A stretch of DNA of 47,057 bases from positions 1 through 47,057 of the forward strand of contig JAICUY010000004.1 of the NCBI GenBank assembly GCA_025935615.1. Reading direction: 5' to 3'. Below the pieces are notes generated by a model. It saw only the letters and a list, made by a program, of their open reading frames with translations, did not search any database and had not been told where the DNA came from. Positions 16,815 to 28,406 of the stretch are shown in pieces (within the stretch, counting starts at the first letter, position 1; each line of letters starts with the position of its first letter). The translations under genes and the position numbers were made by a program. The DNA comes from Steroidobacteraceae bacterium. Its GTDB lineage: Bacteria > Chloroflexota > Limnocylindria > QHBO01.

Positions 16815-18009
16815 TGGACGCCGATGCGCCCTGCACCGGCTCAGCCAGCTGCGTGGCCAGGTACTGCTTCAGCGGCTGGTAGTCGGCCGCTGTCTGCCGA
16901 CCGATGACGACCAGGATGTACTCGCCGTCGGTGTTGGTCGTCGCCTCCAGGGCGACGCCCTCCTTCATCTCGATCCGACGGTCCGGGTGCAGATGTCCCG
17001 ACAGCAGGAAGAGGTCGATCGCCGACAGGTCGGTATGCATCCGCCCCGACAGAGCATCCATCAGCGACAGGCCCGGGCCGATGGAGCCGATCCCGCCGGA
17101 ACCGACCTTCGAGCGCAGCGCCGACATGATCCGCTGCTGCCGGATCGAGCGCGCGAAGTCGCTCGACTCGACCGCCAGGCTCGTGTACCGGACGCGCGCA
17201 TAGGCGAGCGCCCGGCGGCCACTGAGGTGCAGGGTGCCTTTCTTGAAGTGGCCGCCGTTCCAGTTCTGCGCGTGGAACGAGTTCGCGTTCCAGGTGTACG
17301 AGAACGCGCGCGGGTTCTTGACGGTGACCCCGCCGACGGCATTGACCATTTCCTTGAAGCCGTCGAAGTCGATCGCCATCCAGTGATCGATGCGCAGCCC
17401 GGTCACATCGCTGAGGATGCGCGCCATCGCCGCCCCCGCTTCGTCAGCGCCGCCCTGCTGCCAGCCGAGGGCGAACGCCTGGTTGATCTTGCCGTTGCCC
17501 GGCATGTCGGCCATGCCCTCGATCCAGAGGTCGCGCGGCACCGGGATGATCGTGGTCGTATCGCTCGCCGGATCGATCGACAGGATGTTGATCGAGTCGC
17601 CCAGGTAGGTCCCGCCGTGCTTTGCCTGGCCCGAGTAGCCGACTATCACCACGTTGACGCGGTCCTTGCCGTTGAGCGGGCCGAACAGGGCGGTCGACAT
17701 GGCCGGCGCGCTGGAGACGGTGTCGTTGAACGAAGCCACCCGGCCCCACAGCAGCACGCCTCCGACGATCACGATCGTCAGCGTGCCGAGCAGCATGAAG
17801 AACAGAATCCGCTTCAGCGGCGGCCCCGACCGTTGCGTGGCTACCCGGTACTCATCGGTGTCGTCGACGGCGGCTGGATCGGGCTCCGGCGACTGGCGAG
17901 CAGCCGCCTCGCGCCGGGCGTCGTCGCGGTCGGCGCCGGCGCGAATCCGGCGGGTGCGCGCCGTGGGCGAGGCCTGGGAACGGAATCGGTCTCGCTCGGA
18001 CGTGCTCAT
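16804..18009 (-). CDS. LytR-CpsA-Psr (LCP) family cell-envelope protein
   Basis: 401 aa. A ~65-residue charged cytoplasmic segment, one membrane helix (~67-89) and an extracytoplasmic LCP domain with VIVGYSG, GDSINILSIDP, IPVPRDLWIEG, GKINQAFALG, the DGFKEMVNAVGGV segment and YARVRY. LCP enzymes attach glycopolymers such as teichoic acid or arabinogalactan to peptidoglycan. The ATG at 18009 lies 9 nt after TATCCT. It is divergent from the helicase gene at 18078, and the phased GATAA/GGTAA repeats lie between them. Confidence 0.9.
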   Translation of the reverse strand: MSTSERDRFRSQASPTARTRRIRAGADRDDARREAAARQSPEPDPAAVDDTDEYRVATQRSGPPLKRILFFMLLGTLTIVIVGGVLLWGRVASFNDTVSSAPAMSTALFGPLNGKDRVNVVIVGYSGQAKHGGTYLGDSINILSIDPASDTTTIIPVPRDLWIEGMADMPGNGKINQAFALGWQQGGADEAGAAMARILSDVTGLRIDHWMAIDFDGFKEMVNAVGGVTVKNPRAFSYTWNANSFHAQNWNGGHFKKGTLHLSGRRALAYARVRYTSLAVESSDFARSIRQQRIMSALRSKVGSGGIGSIGPGLSLMDALSGRMHTDLSAIDLFLLSGHLHPDRRIEMKEGVALEATTNTDGEYILVVIGRQTAADYQPLKQYLATQLAEPVQGASASSGS

Positions 18010-18018
18010 CGGGCTGGC

Positions 18019-18024
18019 AGGATA
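18019..18024 (-). promoter_or_regulatory. -10 box (TATCCT) for the LCP gene
   Basis: Minus-strand TATCCT ends 9 nt before the LCP ATG. The phased repeat units at 18028, 18039 and 18050 occupy the region where a -35 element and activator site would be. Positional inference. Confidence 0.45.
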
Positions 18025-18027
18025 GTC

Positions 18028-18055
18028 GATAAGCCAGCGGTAAGCGGTCGGTAAG
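18028..18055 (+). repeat. phased GATAA/GGTAA/GGTAA repeats between the LCP and helicase genes
   Basis: On the plus strand GATAA (18028), GGTAA (18039) and GGTAA (18050) are exactly 11 bp apart. The segment 18039-18055 reads GGTAAGCGGTCGGTAAG, identical in 16 of 17 bases to the recJ upstream element. It lies 22 nt before the helicase ATG and immediately upstream of the LCP -10 box, so either gene could be the target. Confidence 0.6.
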
Positions 18056-18077
18056 GACCGATGCGGATGATGGCTCG

Positions 18078-19751
18078 ATGATCGCGACGGTTCCCGCCGG
18101 TCGGGTTGTCAGCCACGGCTCTGAGGTGGACGCTCTGGTCGCCTCGCTCGATCCCGAGCAGGCCGCGGCTGCCACGCTGCCCGATGGCCCGGCACAGATC
18201 ATCGCGCCGGCCGGCAGCGGCAAGACGACGACGCTCATCGCGCGCCTCGGGGTGCTCCTGGCGCGCGGTGTTCCCCCGGCGTCGATCCTGGTCGTCACCT
18301 TCAACCGTGAAGCGGCTCTCGAGCTGTCGGCGCGGATCGGCGTCCGGCTCACGCCGGTCGTCGCGGATGCCGCCCGGATCGAGGTGCGGACCCTCCACGC
18401 CCTGGCGCGCCGCATCCTGCTCGACGCGGGGATCGGCGCTGAGCTCGTCGCCGACCGGCTGCCGCTGCTGCGTGCCGCGCGCCGGCGCTGCCTCAGCGGT
18501 CGCCGCGACGACGCTCCACCCGTCCCCGACGCCGCGGCACTCGATACGATCGTCTCGGCCTGGAAGGTCGAAGGACGGTCTCCACCGGCCGATGCGCTGC
18601 CAGTCGTCCAGCAGTACGCGGCGCTGCTCGCAGCGCGCAACGCGGTCGATTTCGACGACCTGGTGGTGCGCTCGGTCGAGCTGCTTGCCTCGCGCACCGA
18701 GCTTCGAACGCGCTGGCAGTCGCGGTTTCGGCACGTGTGCGTCGACGAGTTCCAGGACGTGGATGCGGCGCAGCTGCGCCTGGTGCGGCTGCTGGCCGCT
18801 CCCGACGACAACCTGTTCGTGGTCGGCGACGACGACCAGACGATCTACGCCTGGCGCCTCGCCGACGTGCGTCGCATCCTCCATTTCGCCGATGACTATC
18901 CCGCAGCCCGACGGGTGCAGCTGGCGACGAACTACCGCTGCCCGTCGCCGGTCGTCGAGGTGTCGCGGCGGCTGATCGACATCAACCGCGAGCGGTTCGC
19001 GAAGCGAATCCAAGCCGCCCCGGCCGCCCTTGCCGACGCTGCGTCCGTCGTGAGCGTGGCCACGGCGTCGCCGGACTGGGCGGACGGCCTCGTCCGGCTG
19101 GCGGTTGCCGCGGCCGAGGCCGGTGGGCGCGCCTGCTTCCTGGCCCGGACCCGCAGCGAGCTCGGCCCGATCTCGGTGGCGCTGATCCGCGCCGGCGTGC
19201 CGCACGCGACCGCACTCCCCGCCCCGGCCGAGGCAGAACCGGTGGTGGCGCTGCTCGACGAACTGCGCAGGGTACCGTCCGCCACAGCGCCGTTCCATGC
19301 GCTGCTCCGGCTGCGCGCCGGCCGCGGCTGGCGCCGTGCCGACATGGACGACAATCTTGGCGACGACGACCACGCCGCCATCGACGCAGCCATGGGTTGG
19401 TCGGTCGGCTACGCGCGAACCGATCGGTTCCTCGAGGGCTATGACGCCGCGCGGGCTCGCCTGGCGGCGCTGCGCGATCCCACGGCGCCGATCGAGCTGG
19501 TCACGGTCCACGGCGCCAAGGGCCGCGAGTGGAATCTGGTCGTCATCCTCGGCTTCGAAGAAGAGCGCTTCCCGAACCGTCGTGCACTCGTCGACGCCGT
19601 GAATCCGGAACGTGCGCTCGAAGAGGAACGCCGGCTCGCGTACGTCGCCCTCACGCGAGCCACGCGGCAGCTCGTCCTCGCCTTCGACCCGGCTCGTCCG
19701 TCGCGCTTCCTGGCCGAGATGACGGCTACAGCCCCACCTCGGGCGCGATGA
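18078..19751 (+). CDS. compact UvrD/PcrA-like superfamily 1 helicase
   Basis: 557 aa. Helicase motifs in order: Walker A APAGSGKTTT (43-52), VTFNREAALEL (Ia), VDEFQDVDAAQ (II), VVGDDDQTIYAWR (III), LATNYRCP (IV), VTVHGAKGREWNLV (V) and EEERRLAYVALTRA (VI). UvrD and PcrA are usually over 650 aa; the shortfall is mostly between motifs IV and V, where the 2B subdomain normally sits. It may work in repair with the neighbouring uvr genes, but this is inferred from location. Its 3' end overlaps the convergent HD gene by 26 bp. Confidence 0.88.
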   Translation: MIATVPAGRVVSHGSEVDALVASLDPEQAAAATLPDGPAQIIAPAGSGKTTTLIARLGVLLARGVPPASILVVTFNREAALELSARIGVRLTPVVADAARIEVRTLHALARRILLDAGIGAELVADRLPLLRAARRRCLSGRRDDAPPVPDAAALDTIVSAWKVEGRSPPADALPVVQQYAALLAARNAVDFDDLVVRSVELLASRTELRTRWQSRFRHVCVDEFQDVDAAQLRLVRLLAAPDDNLFVVGDDDQTIYAWRLADVRRILHFADDYPAARRVQLATNYRCPSPVVEVSRRLIDINRERFAKRIQAAPAALADAASVVSVATASPDWADGLVRLAVAAAEAGGRACFLARTRSELGPISVALIRAGVPHATALPAPAEAEPVVALLDELRRVPSATAPFHALLRLRAGRGWRRADMDDNLGDDDHAAIDAAMGWSVGYARTDRFLEGYDAARARLAALRDPTAPIELVTVHGAKGREWNLVVILGFEEERFPNRRALVDAVNPERALEEERRLAYVALTRATRQLVLAFDPARPSRFLAEMTATAPPRAR

Positions 19752-20289
19752 CGGACAGGTATCGGACCATGCGCGCCACGTGGTCGTCGAAGGCGAGCCC
19801 GATCTCGTCGGCACCGGCCAGCAGCATCTCGCGCGGCACCGCCCGCGCGAAGGCCTTGTCCTTCATTCGCTTGCGGACGTTGGCGGGCTCGACATCGGAC
19901 AGCTTCTTGGAGGGACGCATCAGGGCGACGGCCACCAGGAACCCGGCGAGCTCGTCACAGGCGTAGACCAGGTGGTCGAGGCGGCTCTGGCGCGGGATGC
20001 CGATCGCGTCGTTGTGCGACCGCACGGCGTGGACCACCTCCGGCTCGTAGCCACGCCGCTCGAGCTCGTCCGCGCCGATCGCGCCGTGGGTGGCCGGGTC
20101 CGGATGGCGCTCGTAGTCGACGTCGTGGAGCAGGCCCGCGATCCCCCAGCGCTCGACCGTCGCGGCCTCCAATCCGTCGTCGGCCGCGTAGCCGCGGACG
20201 CCGGCTTCCACCAGCAGCCCGTGCTTGCGCAGCGACGGGTTCTCGTTCCACTCCTCGAGAAGCGCCAGCGCTTCGTCTCGCGTCGGCAT
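19726..20289 (-). CDS. HD-domain phosphohydrolase family protein
   Basis: 187 aa. An HD metal site is visible as H23, H55-D56 (GLLHDVDYERHPD), H68, H92 and D112, the pattern of HDIG/HD hydrolases acting on nucleotides or phosphate esters. The substrate is unknown. It starts 3 nt after the uvrA stop, so it is almost certainly co-transcribed with uvrA. Its last 26 bp overlap the convergent helicase gene. Confidence 0.85.
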   Translation of the reverse strand: MPTRDEALALLEEWNENPSLRKHGLLVEAGVRGYAADDGLEAATVERWGIAGLLHDVDYERHPDPATHGAIGADELERRGYEPEVVHAVRSHNDAIGIPRQSRLDHLVYACDELAGFLVAVALMRPSKKLSDVEPANVRKRMKDKAFARAVPREMLLAGADEIGLAFDDHVARMVRYLSVIAPEVGL

Positions 20290-20292
20290 GGC

Positions 20293-23214
<2,922 letters not shown>

Positions 23215-23220
23215 CGGTCC

Positions 23221-23226
23221 ATTCTA
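23221..23226 (-). promoter_or_regulatory. extended -10 box (TGG-TAGAAT) for uvrA
   Basis: Minus-strand TAGAAT preceded by TGG (TGn extended -10 pattern), with exactly 6 nt to the uvrA ATG. The LexA-like palindrome begins 11 bp further upstream, overlapping the -35 area, where a repressor would block polymerase. Confidence 0.6.
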
Positions 23227-23237
23227 CCAGACCGATA

Positions 23238-23251
23238 CGAACGCCTGTTCG
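23238..23251. promoter_or_regulatory. LexA/SOS-box-like palindrome upstream of uvrA
   Basis: CGAAC-GCCT-GTTCG, a perfect 5-bp inverted repeat with a 4-bp centre. It fits the GAAC-N4-GTTC consensus bound by LexA in Bacillus and Actinobacteria. It is 24 bp upstream of the uvrA start, overlapping the expected -35 region. I saw no second copy in front of uvrB, polA or the helicase gene. Confidence 0.7.
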
Positions 23252-23384
23252 ATTTCCACGCCAATTCCCGCACGATTTGGCGGATGAGTGCGGTCGTGTG
23301 CGGACCTGCGCAGTTGGCGCGCCGGCTGGCAACCGGCATGCTTTGCCCAGTACCTCGGTAGTACCAATGGGGCAGGCACACGCA

Positions 23385-23636
23385 ATGATCTCGGTGGCAG
23401 TCAGGGGCTACGGCATCGTCATCTGGGACGAGGAGCAGGGATGGCGCACCTTCAGCGCCAGCGAATCGATGTCGGCGGTGCTTGCCTCGCGGGTCGAGAT
23501 GGCCCTCTCGGGACTCCAAGTCGATACCGAGGACGACGTCGCCGGCGCCCTGCTTTCGCTTCCCGATGCCCACCTGCTGGCGCGCAGCTGCGAGCACGGT
23601 CCCGGCGGCTGCGACGACGAGATCGGCCTGAACTAG
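23385..23636 (+). CDS. small acidic hypothetical protein
   Basis: 83 aa from the ATG at 23385 (an upstream Met at 23367 would give 89 aa); neither has a clear ribosome-binding site. Not recognised. It looks like a compact alpha/beta protein, with a VAVRGYGIVIWDEEQGWRTF strand-rich start and a C-terminal Cys pair (CEHGPGGC). Third codon positions are strongly GC-rich as in the real genes here, which argues for coding. Its TAG stop overlaps the stop of the convergent membrane gene within the palindrome CTAG (23633-23636). Confidence 0.5.
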   Translation: MISVAVRGYGIVIWDEEQGWRTFSASESMSAVLASRVEMALSGLQVDTEDDVAGALLSLPDAHLLARSCEHGPGGCDDEIGLN

Positions 23637-24220
23637 TACACCAGCGGGTCGTAGTCGCTGGCCACGAAGGTGTTGCGGCAGCGGTCCTCGCGCTCCGGCA
23701 CGCAGTCGGCGGCCGTCGCGTCGTCGAAATGACCCACGAACACGAGCTGCTCCATGGCCGCCGTCCCGCTGCCGATGGGCGTCGCCGGCGGGAACGCCTC
23801 ACCCGTCGGTGACGACAGCCTGATCCCCTGCGCTTCGAGCTGCTGCTGCGACATGCCCGGCGTCGGACGGTCGGCCAGCACGACGCGCAGCGGGCAGTCG
23901 CGCTGCAGCCATGCGACCGAGGCGTCAGCTCCGCCGGTGTCGCCCTGACAGGCCTTGTCGACGGTCACGAACCAGCCGACCAGGCGCAGCTCGTGATCGC
24001 CGAACCGCTCGGCCGGCGCGGTTCCCGAGGTCAGTACGTCGTCCACGCTGACGCGCTGCAGGTCGGGCCGCGTCGGCAGGAAGCTGCTGACCACCATCAG
24101 CGCGAAGACCAGCAGCCCGACACCGACCACCACGGCGGTCCATAGCAGTCGTTCACGGCCCTGCTCGGTGCGTGGCGTGGCAGCCAGGCTGTCGTGCTCG
24201 ACCGGCTCGTCGTGCGTCAC
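23633..24220 (-). CDS. membrane-anchored hypothetical protein
   Basis: 195 aa from GTG at 24220, which overlaps the preceding gene's stop as GTGA. A short cytoplasmic tail, one membrane helix (about 26-48) and an extracytoplasmic domain with four Cys residues (KACQGD, RDCPLRVV, AADCVPE, RCRNTF) that may form disulfides. No recognised family. It is the last gene of the uvrB operon, an unexpected place for an extracytoplasmic protein. A Met further upstream (24265) is possible but overlaps more. Confidence 0.65.
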   Translation of the reverse strand: MTHDEPVEHDSLAATPRTEQGRERLLWTAVVVGVGLLVFALMVVSSFLPTRPDLQRVSVDDVLTSGTAPAERFGDHELRLVGWFVTVDKACQGDTGGADASVAWLQRDCPLRVVLADRPTPGMSQQQLEAQGIRLSSPTGEAFPPATPIGSGTAAMEQLVFVGHFDDATAADCVPEREDRCRNTFVASDYDPLVY

Positions 24221-24858
24221 AGGCTCGACCACCGCTCGGCGAGCCGCGCCATCCCCTGCCGCCACAGCCCGCAGTGCCCGTCATCGTTGAGCCAGGTCGA
24301 CGCGCCCGATGGATGCGGCAGGCACAGGACCGCTGCGCCCGGCGCCGCATCCCAGCTCAGCTCGCGCCCCACCAATCCCTCCAGTCTCGCCCGTGGACCG
24401 AAGGCGAACCGATGCGCCAGCCCGCCCACCAGCAGCACCAGCCTCGGCTCGACCAGGCGCAGCTCGTCGAGCAGGATCGGCCCCCAGCGCACGATCTCGG
24501 CACGCGACGGTGGCCGGTCGACCGATGCGTCCGGCGCGCGACCGGGGTAGCACTTACCGACCGAGGTGACGTACCAGCGCTGCCGGAAATCGTCGACGTC
24601 GATCCCCGCCAGTCCGAGCCAGCCGACGAGTCGCTTGCCCGCGTCCCAGGCGAAGGGCACGCCGGTCTCGATCTCGCGCCAGCCGGGCGCCTGCCCGATG
24701 AGCATGGCCTGCTCGGTGCCGTCCCCTGACAGCACCGGCGCCTGCCCGTCGCAGCCGGGCATCGCGTCCTGCAGCGCGCGCAGCGGCGTGCCGAGCGGGG
24801 CGCGGCGGGGCTCGCCGACGATCCATACGCCGCTGTGGCGGATCCGTTTCGGCGACAC
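24217..24858 (-). CDS. uracil-DNA glycosylase superfamily protein
   Basis: 213 aa from GTG at 24858; the frame is open further upstream but that part is low-complexity and antisense-like. UDG fold motifs: GQAPGWREIETGVPFAWDAGKRL (around 55-76, matching G-x-APG...PF.G..G), the KCYPGR segment (102-107) and the C-terminal LPHPSGAS. It lacks the four-Cys iron-sulfur pattern of family 4, so the exact family and base specificity are unclear. Position within a uvrB operon supports a repair role. Confidence 0.8.
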   Translation of the reverse strand: MSPKRIRHSGVWIVGEPRRAPLGTPLRALQDAMPGCDGQAPVLSGDGTEQAMLIGQAPGWREIETGVPFAWDAGKRLVGWLGLAGIDVDDFRQRWYVTSVGKCYPGRAPDASVDRPPSRAEIVRWGPILLDELRLVEPRLVLLVGGLAHRFAFGPRARLEGLVGRELSWDAAPGAAVLCLPHPSGASTWLNDDGHCGLWRQGMARLAERWSSL

Positions 24859-24887
24859 GCCGTCGAGATCCCGGGACGATGGCGTCG

Positions 24888-25499
24888 TCAGCCGCCGTCC
24901 TCGCCACCGCGCAGCCTGTCCACGGCGCGCAGGTCGTCGGCGATCGCCAGGCGCAGCATCCGACGCACGCCGTCGGCGGTCGAGCCGGCGGCGGCCAGCG
25001 CATCGGTCAGGGCCTGGCGGGTCGCGTACAGCCGGTCGACCGGATCGGCCCCGTCGTCGGGGACCTGGCTGCCCAGCGCGCCGACAAAGGCAACGTCCTG
25101 ATCGGCGATCCGGTCGAGGTCCTCGGCCGCCGCCTCGGGTCCGCAGGCATCGAGGGCGTCCGCCAGCTCCTCGCGGGCGAGCTCGAGCCACCGGAGGAAC
25201 TGCTCGTACTCGGTGTCCGAGGGCGGCAGCTCGTCGAGCGAGAACGCAGCGCGCGCATCGGGCGTGGCAGCCGCGCGCTCGACCTCGTACCAGTTGTCGC
25301 CGACGAACTCGGCTGCCTCCTCACCGGCCGACCGCAGCCAGCTCGTGAAGCGCGCCACGCGGCGCGGGATGGCCGCCACCGCATCGGTATCCGAGGAGGC
25401 GAAGGTGGCGCAGCCGGGAAGCTCGGCGGCGTAGGCCGCGAAGCCACCGCCGGGAAGGTCGGTCTCGACGAAGACGGCGTGCGGCATGGTGCCCGCCAT
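24888..25499 (-). CDS. HicB-like domain fused to a DinB-like helical domain (hypothetical)
   Basis: 203 aa from ATG at 25499, preceded by GGAGAGGG as ribosome-binding site, which lies within the last codons of uvrB. Residues ~6-55 resemble the HicB antitoxin fold (strand, ...FAAYAAELPGCATFASSDTDAVAAI..., helix). Residues ~105-198 are predicted to be helical with a spread of acidic residues, resembling the DinB four-helix bundle. The domain calls are by eye and tentative. It starts 4 nt after the uvrB stop. Confidence 0.6.
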   Translation of the reverse strand: MAGTMPHAVFVETDLPGGGFAAYAAELPGCATFASSDTDAVAAIPRRVARFTSWLRSAGEEAAEFVGDNWYEVERAAATPDARAAFSLDELPPSDTEYEQFLRWLELAREELADALDACGPEAAAEDLDRIADQDVAFVGALGSQVPDDGADPVDRLYATRQALTDALAAAGSTADGVRRMLRLAIADDLRAVDRLRGGEDGG

Positions 25500-25503
25500 G
25501 GAA

Positions 25504-27633
<2,130 letters not shown>

Positions 27634-27643
27634 GGGTCGTTCG

Positions 27644-27649
27644 ATTCTA
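27644..27649 (-). promoter_or_regulatory. -10 box (TAGAAT) for uvrB
   Basis: Minus-strand TAGAAT ends 10 nt before the uvrB ATG. Unlike uvrA there is no GAAC-N4-GTTC palindrome nearby; instead two TCGGTACCGA palindromes lie 36 and 72 bp upstream of the box. Confidence 0.5.
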
Positions 27650-27683
27650 GCCGTGCGCCTCTCCCACGTGGCCCTCGCGCTCC

Positions 27684-27731
27684 ATCGGTACCGACGCACG
27701 AGTACCCCAAGCGGCCTATATCGGTACCGAC
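27684..27731. promoter_or_regulatory. two ATCGGTACCGAC palindromes between uvrB and tadE
   Basis: The 12-mer ATCGGTACCGAC (perfect 10-bp palindrome TCGGTACCGA inside) occurs at 27684-27695 and 27720-27731, 36 bp apart, in a divergent intergenic region of about 149 bp. The second copy overlaps the -35 area of the predicted tadE promoter. Two identical palindromes in a promoter region suggest an operator for a dimeric regulator; its identity is unknown. Confidence 0.5.
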
Positions 27732-27741
27732 CGCCCATTTC

Positions 27742-27747
27742 TATCCT
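27742..27747 (+). promoter_or_regulatory. possible -10 box (TATCCT) for tadE
   Basis: Plus-strand TATCCT lies 35 nt before the ATG at 27783; the resulting leader would carry GGAG 4 nt before that ATG. Positional inference. Confidence 0.4.
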
Positions 27748-27782
27748 CGCGGCGAGTCCTGGTTTGCCCGTTGCGGAGTCGC

Positions 27783-28406
27783 ATGCGCACCTTCTTTCAG
27801 CCCGTCCCGCGCTACCCGCTGAGCGCCTCGCCGCGCGCTCGGCTGCCGCGACGCGCCTCGGTCCGCGGCCAGGCCATGGTCGAGTTCGCCGCCGTGCTCC
27901 TTCCGGTGCTGCTGCTCGTGGTCGGCATCATCCAGTTCGGCCTGCTGTTCGGCGCGAACGTGACGCTCACCAACGCCGCGCGCGAGGGCGCGCGGGCCGG
28001 CACGGTGGAGGTCTACAACCCGACCGTCAGCCGGGCCGAGAACGACCAAGACCGATGCACCGCGATCCTGGCCGCCGCCAAGAACGAGTTCGGCCTGCTC
28101 AGCGACGGCGCGCCTCACTTCAGCGCCACCAGCCCCTGCCCGCTCACGGCGGGAAGCGCCGACGGCAGCACATGGACCAACGGGGACCTGCTGATCCGAT
28201 ACTGCGACCACGTCACCACGCCCGATGGCGACTGCCCCGACTCGACCGATCCGGACACGGCCTGCGGCGCCGACAGCCGCGAGGGCTGCCTGGTCCGCGT
28301 CGAGCTCAGCTATCGGTCGGACATCATCGTGCCGTTCATCGGGCCGCTCCTCGGCGGCGGCAGCCTCTTCGGACAGCACTCCAGCGCGACCATGGTGGTC
28401 AACTGA
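27783..28406 (+). CDS. tadE: TadE-like pseudopilin
   Basis: 207 aa from ATG at 27783, with GGAG 4 nt upstream; a TTG at 27771 is also in frame. After a 28-residue basic leader comes [25 protein letters not shown] (28-52), the TadE signature with the conserved Glu (E34) and membrane segment. The domain that follows has several Cys residues. TadE-type pseudopilins belong to Flp/Tad pilus or secretion systems and are processed by a prepilin peptidase, not seen here. It overlaps tadG by 1 nt (TGATG). Confidence 0.85.
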   Translation: MRTFFQPVPRYPLSASPRARLPRRASVRGQAMVEFAAVLLPVLLLVVGIIQFGLLFGANVTLTNAAREGARAGTVEVYNPTVSRAENDQDRCTAILAAAKNEFGLLSDGAPHFSATSPCPLTAGSADGSTWTNGDLLIRYCDHVTTPDGDCPDSTDPDTACGADSREGCLVRVELSYRSDIIVPFIGPLLGGGSLFGQHSSATMVVN

